Origin: CAVVFX01 sp963777595
GTDB lineage: Bacteria; Acidobacteriota; Terriglobia; Bryobacterales; Bryobacteraceae
Direction of reading: 5' to 3'
NCBI GenBank assembly: GCA_963777595.1
Contig: CAVZRE010000001.1
Span: 1-64,000, forward strand
Length of the DNA: 64,000 bases
The notes beneath the pieces were generated by a model, which had not been told where the DNA came from, ran no database searches, and was given only the letters and a program-made list of their open reading frames with translations. Shown here piece by piece: positions 60,521 to 64,000 of the stretch (its first letter is position 1; the number at the start of each line of letters is the position of its first letter). Both the position numbers and the translations under genes were made by a program.

Positions 60521-61921
60521 TTAAAATGCACCCCGGAATGGCATCCCAAATCCGAGACTGGACCTCACCAGCAAAGCCACGGCAATCAATACCAGCAAGA
60601 GCGCGGTCGCCTTCAGATCCTGCTCCCAGGTGTTCAGCCCCTCCCGCCAAAGACCGTAGGCAATCTGCCCATAATACGGTACGTCGTTCATCGCCACCAC
60701 CAGCACCGCGCCCGCTACTCCCATCAGCCGAAATCCCACCGGAATTCCAATTGCCGTGAACAGCATCTTCAGGAAATTTCCCATCGCGCCATAGCGCGGC
60801 TGCCCAATCGCCGTCAGCGAGGAGTCCACCGTATTTGCCAGCGCGCTCGGCCAGATTCCCAAAGCGAGCATCGGCAGGATCCACTCTCCAGCCGCGTATC
60901 GTTTGTCATAAAGCAGCCGTACGATCCCGTCGCCCGTGACCGTCAGGACCGTTATCGCGATCGCCATGATCAGCAGCAGCCTCCAGCGGTGTCGGATAAT
61001 CCTGGCGCGAAGTTCCGGACGCTCCAGATGGGCCGACCTGGCAAATACCGGATAAATCACGTCACTATTCAGAGCCATCGACAAGCTGCGAGGGGTCTCG
61101 GCAAGCGTCGCCGCGACGCCGTAGATTCCCAGCATTTGCCAGGTCACTAACTTGGCTAAAATCAACCGGTCTACTTGGGATGCCGAAAATCCGAGTACGC
61201 TGGCAATCCAGATCCAGCGCCCGAAGCGCAAGAGTTCTTTGACCACGTCGGGGTCCCATTCCAGCCGGTCCGACACTCCCCGGTTGAGCACATGGCTCCA
61301 CGCCAGGCGGATCACAGTGGAAGCCAGCCCCCCCGCGACGAGCGCCCAAATGCTCGGGCTTAACCATGCCCATACCACCATGACGATGCCTGAAAGAATC
61401 TGGGCCGCCAGGTCTAAGATCACCAGCGGCCGCACCTGCATGTTTCGCTTGAACGTCAGCAGGCAGGCGGAACTGAATCCCATGCCGACGCTGTTCAGCC
61501 CGATCACCGGCACAATCCACAGCAGCCGTCGATCCCCGTAGAACCATGACACCGGCCAGGCCAGCAGCAGGCAGGCCGCGCCAATTCCGATCCCGCGAAT
61601 GATCTGCATCGTCCACGCCGTGTTTAAAAAAACGCGCTCACCCCCTCTGGGATCTCGCACCACCGCCGGCGCAATGCCTACGTCGCAGAGTAATGTCAAA
61701 CCCATGACAACGGTGGAAACCAGCGACATCAGCCCGAACAACTCGGGATACAGCAGTCGCGTAATGATCAGATTGAAGCCCAACCGCAAAACGTGGCTGG
61801 TTCCAAAACCGAGCATCGTCCAAATTGCTCCCCGAAAGGCGAGCCGCTTGAGCGATCCCGTGGTTTCGCCGCTGGCTGCGACTGGAGGCGCGCCTCTCGC
61901 GGTAGAAAGGGCGTCGGACAT
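60521..61921 (-). CDS. Wzx-type oligosaccharide flippase
   Basis: A 466-residue polytopic MOP-superfamily protein: AFRGAIWTMLGFGTSHVLRLGFNLIITRLLYPELFGLMSLVSTVV near the N-terminus, about 12 hydrophobic segments and a central RFGRWIWIASVLGFSASQVDRLILAKL. It should flip undecaprenyl-linked repeat units across the inner membrane. First gene of the ten-gene minus-strand operon; the promoter must lie in the roughly 105-base gap shared with the divergent GT4 gene. Confidence 0.9.
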   Translation of the reverse strand: MSDALSTARGAPPVAASGETTGSLKRLAFRGAIWTMLGFGTSHVLRLGFNLIITRLLYPELFGLMSLVSTVVMGLTLLCDVGIAPAVVRDPRGGERVFLNTAWTMQIIRGIGIGAACLLLAWPVSWFYGDRRLLWIVPVIGLNSVGMGFSSACLLTFKRNMQVRPLVILDLAAQILSGIVMVVWAWLSPSIWALVAGGLASTVIRLAWSHVLNRGVSDRLEWDPDVVKELLRFGRWIWIASVLGFSASQVDRLILAKLVTWQMLGIYGVAATLAETPRSLSMALNSDVIYPVFARSAHLERPELRARIIRHRWRLLLIMAIAITVLTVTGDGIVRLLYDKRYAAGEWILPMLALGIWPSALANTVDSSLTAIGQPRYGAMGNFLKMLFTAIGIPVGFRLMGVAGAVLVVAMNDVPYYGQIAYGLWREGLNTWEQDLKATALLLVLIAVALLVRSSLGFGMPFRGAF

Positions 61922-62026
61922 TCTTTCGATTTCCTGAGTTTACCGCATGCGACTTTCCGCCCGAACTCCGCGATTTCAGCACGGCTGGGTTGGTGCGTGG
62001 CTTGACGGGCGCCCCGCGCGCAAGTT

Positions 62027-63322
62027 ATGGTCAAGTCGTCGGCCATGATCGATGCACCCGAAGAGAGACCCCTCAACGTCGCCTTCCTGAGTCCATCCTG
62101 GCCGGCCGATGCCGCGGCGAATGGAATCGTCACTTATGTAAGCCACGTCGTCAAAAGTTTGCGCCGCATGGGACACCGGCCGTGCATTCTCAGCGTTAGC
62201 GGAAGCGGGCAGTGGCCGGATGTTTATTTCCTTCGGCGGGAATCGCGTTCCCTGTTATCGCGGATCTTTGATCCAATCGCCTTTCGCATCGCTCCACGAA
62301 AGGCGATGCTCCGGTTGTTCGCCGAGAACCTGTGCCGGGCCGCGGCTCGCGCCGTTCAGGAACGCGGCGTGGAACTGATTGAAATGGAAGAGACCTTCGG
62401 GATGTTGCAAGTCATTCGATCGCGGCTGGATATTCCCGTCGTAATCCGCCTCCACGGTCCCATCTTCGCGAACGGAGCGGCCTCGGACACCATCTTCGAT
62501 GCGGCCTTTCACCGTCGGGTGCGCCGGGAGGGTGTGACGATTTCGCTGGCGGATGCCATCTCCGCCTCGTCCGCCGATATTCTTGAACGAACCCGGGCCC
62601 GCTATGGGTTGGTTCTCGAAAACGCCTCCGTCATTCCCGCCCCCGCTCCCGTCGTCAATCTTCGGGACCGCTGGCGATTGGATGCCTGCAATCCCGATCA
62701 AATCCTCTTCGTCGGTCGTTTTGATCGCCATAAAGGCGGAGACGTCTTGATTGACAGCTTCCGCATTCTGGCGCGGAAATTCCCCCGTGTAAGGCTGCTG
62801 ATGGTAGGGCGCGATACGGGCTTTCTGGACGATACCGGCCGGACATGGACGCTCGCCGGGTACCTCAGTCAGTTCGCCCCGGATGTCGCCGACCGGGTTG
62901 ACTGGCTCGGCCGGCAGTCTGATGCCGCGTTGGCCGCCCTCCGCCGGCAGGCCTTCTTGACCATCGTCGCGTCGCGCTTTGAAGTCTTCCCGATGGTGGT
63001 GCTCGAGGCGCTGGCCTACGGCTGTCCGTTGGTCGCGACCCGCACGGGCGGCATTCCTGAGATCGTGACCGATGGCGTCAATGGCTTGTTGTGCGATCCT
63101 GGCGATCCCGAAAGCATGGCTGCGCAAGTGACACGGCTGATCGAAAATCCCAGCCTCGCTGCTAAACTGGGCGAACGTGGCGGCGAAGATGCCGCGACCC
63201 GCTTTCATCCTGACACGATCGCGGCCATGATTGCGGCTTTGCACAGGACGCAGATCGACCGGTGGCATAGCCGGACCGGCCGCAACCCTCGCCGGCTCGT
63301 CCCTGGAAAATCGCGCACGTGA
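62027..63322 (+). CDS. GT4 family glycosyltransferase
   Basis: A 431-residue GT-B enzyme: LNVAFLSPSWPADAAANGIVTYVSHVV, LIEMEETFGMLQVIRSRLDIPVVIRLHG, ILFVGRFDRHKGGDVLIDSF, LLMVGRDTGFLDD and the donor motif SRFEVFPMVVLEALAYGCPLVATRTGG with E-x7-E. The start may be 62027 or the ATG at 62045 (IDAPEERPL); neither has a clear ribosome site, and a TTGACG box at 62002-62007 with a weak TATGGT 18 bases on would favour the later start. It is divergent from the flippase operon; its stop overlaps the next gene (GTGA). Confidence 0.9.
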   Translation: MVKSSAMIDAPEERPLNVAFLSPSWPADAAANGIVTYVSHVVKSLRRMGHRPCILSVSGSGQWPDVYFLRRESRSLLSRIFDPIAFRIAPRKAMLRLFAENLCRAAARAVQERGVELIEMEETFGMLQVIRSRLDIPVVIRLHGPIFANGAASDTIFDAAFHRRVRREGVTISLADAISASSADILERTRARYGLVLENASVIPAPAPVVNLRDRWRLDACNPDQILFVGRFDRHKGGDVLIDSFRILARKFPRVRLLMVGRDTGFLDDTGRTWTLAGYLSQFAPDVADRVDWLGRQSDAALAALRRQAFLTIVASRFEVFPMVVLEALAYGCPLVATRTGGIPEIVTDGVNGLLCDPGDPESMAAQVTRLIENPSLAAKLGERGGEDAATRFHPDTIAAMIAALHRTQIDRWHSRTGRNPRRLVPGKSRT

Positions 63323-64000
63323 AACTCCTGGTCATCGTCCTCAACTATCGCGTCGCGGATTTCACGCTTGGCTGCCTCCGGTCCCTGGCTGCGGAACAAT
63401 TGGGCATTGCGGGCTGCAGAGTTGTCGTCGTGGAGAATGGCAGCGGGGATGATTCCGCGGAACGGCTCCGCGACGCGATTGTGGCTGAGGGTTGGGATGC
63501 CTGGGTGGAGTTGATCCCGCTCGCCCACAACCTGGGATTCACCCGTGGAAACAATCTCATCATCCGCAAGGCTTTTTCTTCCCCCCATCCGCCGCAATAC
63601 GTGCTGCTCCTCAACGCCGATACCGTGGTCTGTCCCGACGCCATTTCCCGTCTGTTGCAATTCATGGATGAACATCCCAAAGTCGGCATCGCGGGAACCC
63701 GGCTCGAGTTCGCCGACGGCAAGATGCAAGGCTCTCCATTTCGCTTTCTTTCCCTTGCCTCGGAATTCGATCGGGGCCTGGGAATCGGCCTAATCTCCCA
63801 GTGGTTGGCTAAATGGGTAGTTTGTCCGCCGAAGCCGCCGGTGGCCTGCCAGGTCGACTGGGTGGCGGGAGCCGCCATGCTCATCCGCCGCGAGGTCATC
63901 GAACGGCACGGTCTGCTGGACGAAGGATTCTTCGCTTATTTTGAGGACACCGACTACTGTCTCAACGCACTACGGGCCGGCTGGCCGACCTGGTATGTGC
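63319..64000 (+). CDS. GT2 family (rhamnosyltransferase-like) glycosyltransferase, 3' end beyond window
   Basis: The first 227 residues of a GT-A enzyme, starting at a GTG that overlaps the TGA of the GT4 gene. Motifs are LLVIVLNYRVADFTLGCLRSL, VVVVENGSGDDSAERL, HNLGFTRGNN, LLLNADTVVCPDAI (the D-x-D site), WVAGAAMLIRRE and EGFFAYFEDTDYCLNALRAG. This is the rhamnosyltransferase-like GT2 subgroup common in O-antigen and exopolysaccharide loci. The frame is open to the window edge, so the C-terminus is not seen. Confidence 0.88.
   Translation, partial: MKLLVIVLNYRVADFTLGCLRSLAAEQLGIAGCRVVVVENGSGDDSAERLRDAIVAEGWDAWVELIPLAHNLGFTRGNNLIIRKAFSSPHPPQYVLLLNADTVVCPDAISRLLQFMDEHPKVGIAGTRLEFADGKMQGSPFRFLSLASEFDRGLGIGLISQWLAKWVVCPPKPPVACQVDWVAGAAMLIRREVIERHGLLDEGFFAYFEDTDYCLNALRAGWPTWYV

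Noticed and set aside
62255..63268. 337-codon antisense frame opposite the GT4 gene
   Set aside because: Long only because of GC-rich codon bias; no recognisable motifs and no start context, while the plus-strand gene has all GT4 motifs.
1..64000. CRISPR arrays, insertion sequences or transposase genes
   Set aside because: No regularly spaced repeats and no transposase or integrase motif found on either strand.

Overview
The window looks like chromosomal DNA of a soil acidobacterium of the Bryobacterales/Solibacter type. This rests on gene content, not on a marker gene: a TIGR03435/DUF3738 protein, a Tat-exported DUF1501 protein, a CRTAC1 (FG-GAP plus ASPIC/UnbV) protein, a large carboxypeptidase-regulatory-like TonB receptor, a DUF6807 protein, periplasmic PQQ and xanthine-dehydrogenase-family enzymes, and Tat-exported Gfo/Idh/MocA and acetyl-xylan-esterase-like proteins. 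I see no rRNA, no complete tRNA and no CRISPR array.

Layout. 0-7.3 kb: DUF1501 protein, DinB, MetY, a secreted lipocalin-like protein, TIGR03435, a TlpA-type thioredoxin and a GlcD-like FAD oxidase. 7.3-15.2 kb: a PQQ alcohol dehydrogenase with its di-haem cytochrome c, an APC permease, and a four-gene operon for a Tat-exported xanthine-dehydrogenase-family oxidoreductase ending in a small Cys-rich protein. 15.4-22.3 kb: tsaC, a PhyH dioxygenase, an autoregulated-looking Fic protein, and then a scarred accessory stretch with fragments of a large defence-type protein, a tRNA 3' end, a retropepsin and a quinone reductase, plus MarR, cupin and enoyl-CoA hydratase genes. 22.4-24.2 kb: a two-gene MoxR ATPase/degenerate-vWA pair of the type seen in NTP-dependent conflict systems. 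24.3-32.3 kb: a quinoprotein with inserted cytochrome c, a TPR protein, a sulfite-oxidase-like enzyme and a TonB receptor with a clear sigma-70 promoter. 32.4-38.6 kb: CRTAC1 protein, esterase (near-leaderless promoter), Gfo/Idh/MocA and DUF6807. 38.7-43.3 kb: two small genes and a second, PaoABC-like molybdenum enzyme operon. 43.5-46 kb: Ku and a radical SAM protein.

46-64 kb is a surface-polysaccharide locus. A minus-strand run of ten tightly coupled genes encodes a Wzx-type flippase, an O-antigen-ligase-like protein, four glycosyltransferases, a serine-acetyltransferase-type hexapeptide enzyme and, unexpectedly, a fused 2-oxoacid dehydrogenase E1, an E2 with an altered active-site motif and a C-terminal zinc-ribbon-like tail, and an acyl-carrier-domain/4'-phosphopantetheinyl-transferase fusion. 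The arrangement recalls the PDH-like E1/E2/ACP modules that load two-carbon units onto a carrier protein in naphthyridinomycin-type biosynthesis. This is the best candidate for an undescribed system: an acyl-unit supply line for decorating an exported glycan. Facing it is a 1.3-kaa membrane glycosyltransferase fused to three BACON-like and two carbohydrate-binding-like modules.

Quality note. Many genes between 0-21 kb and 38.9-43.3 kb are interrupted by single-base shifts while the amino-acid sequence stays well conserved across frames; where I could reconstruct the shift it was usually one inserted base. I treat these as probable sequence errors, not decay, and annotate the reconstructed genes. 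The pieces at 17.9-20.1 kb really are fragments.
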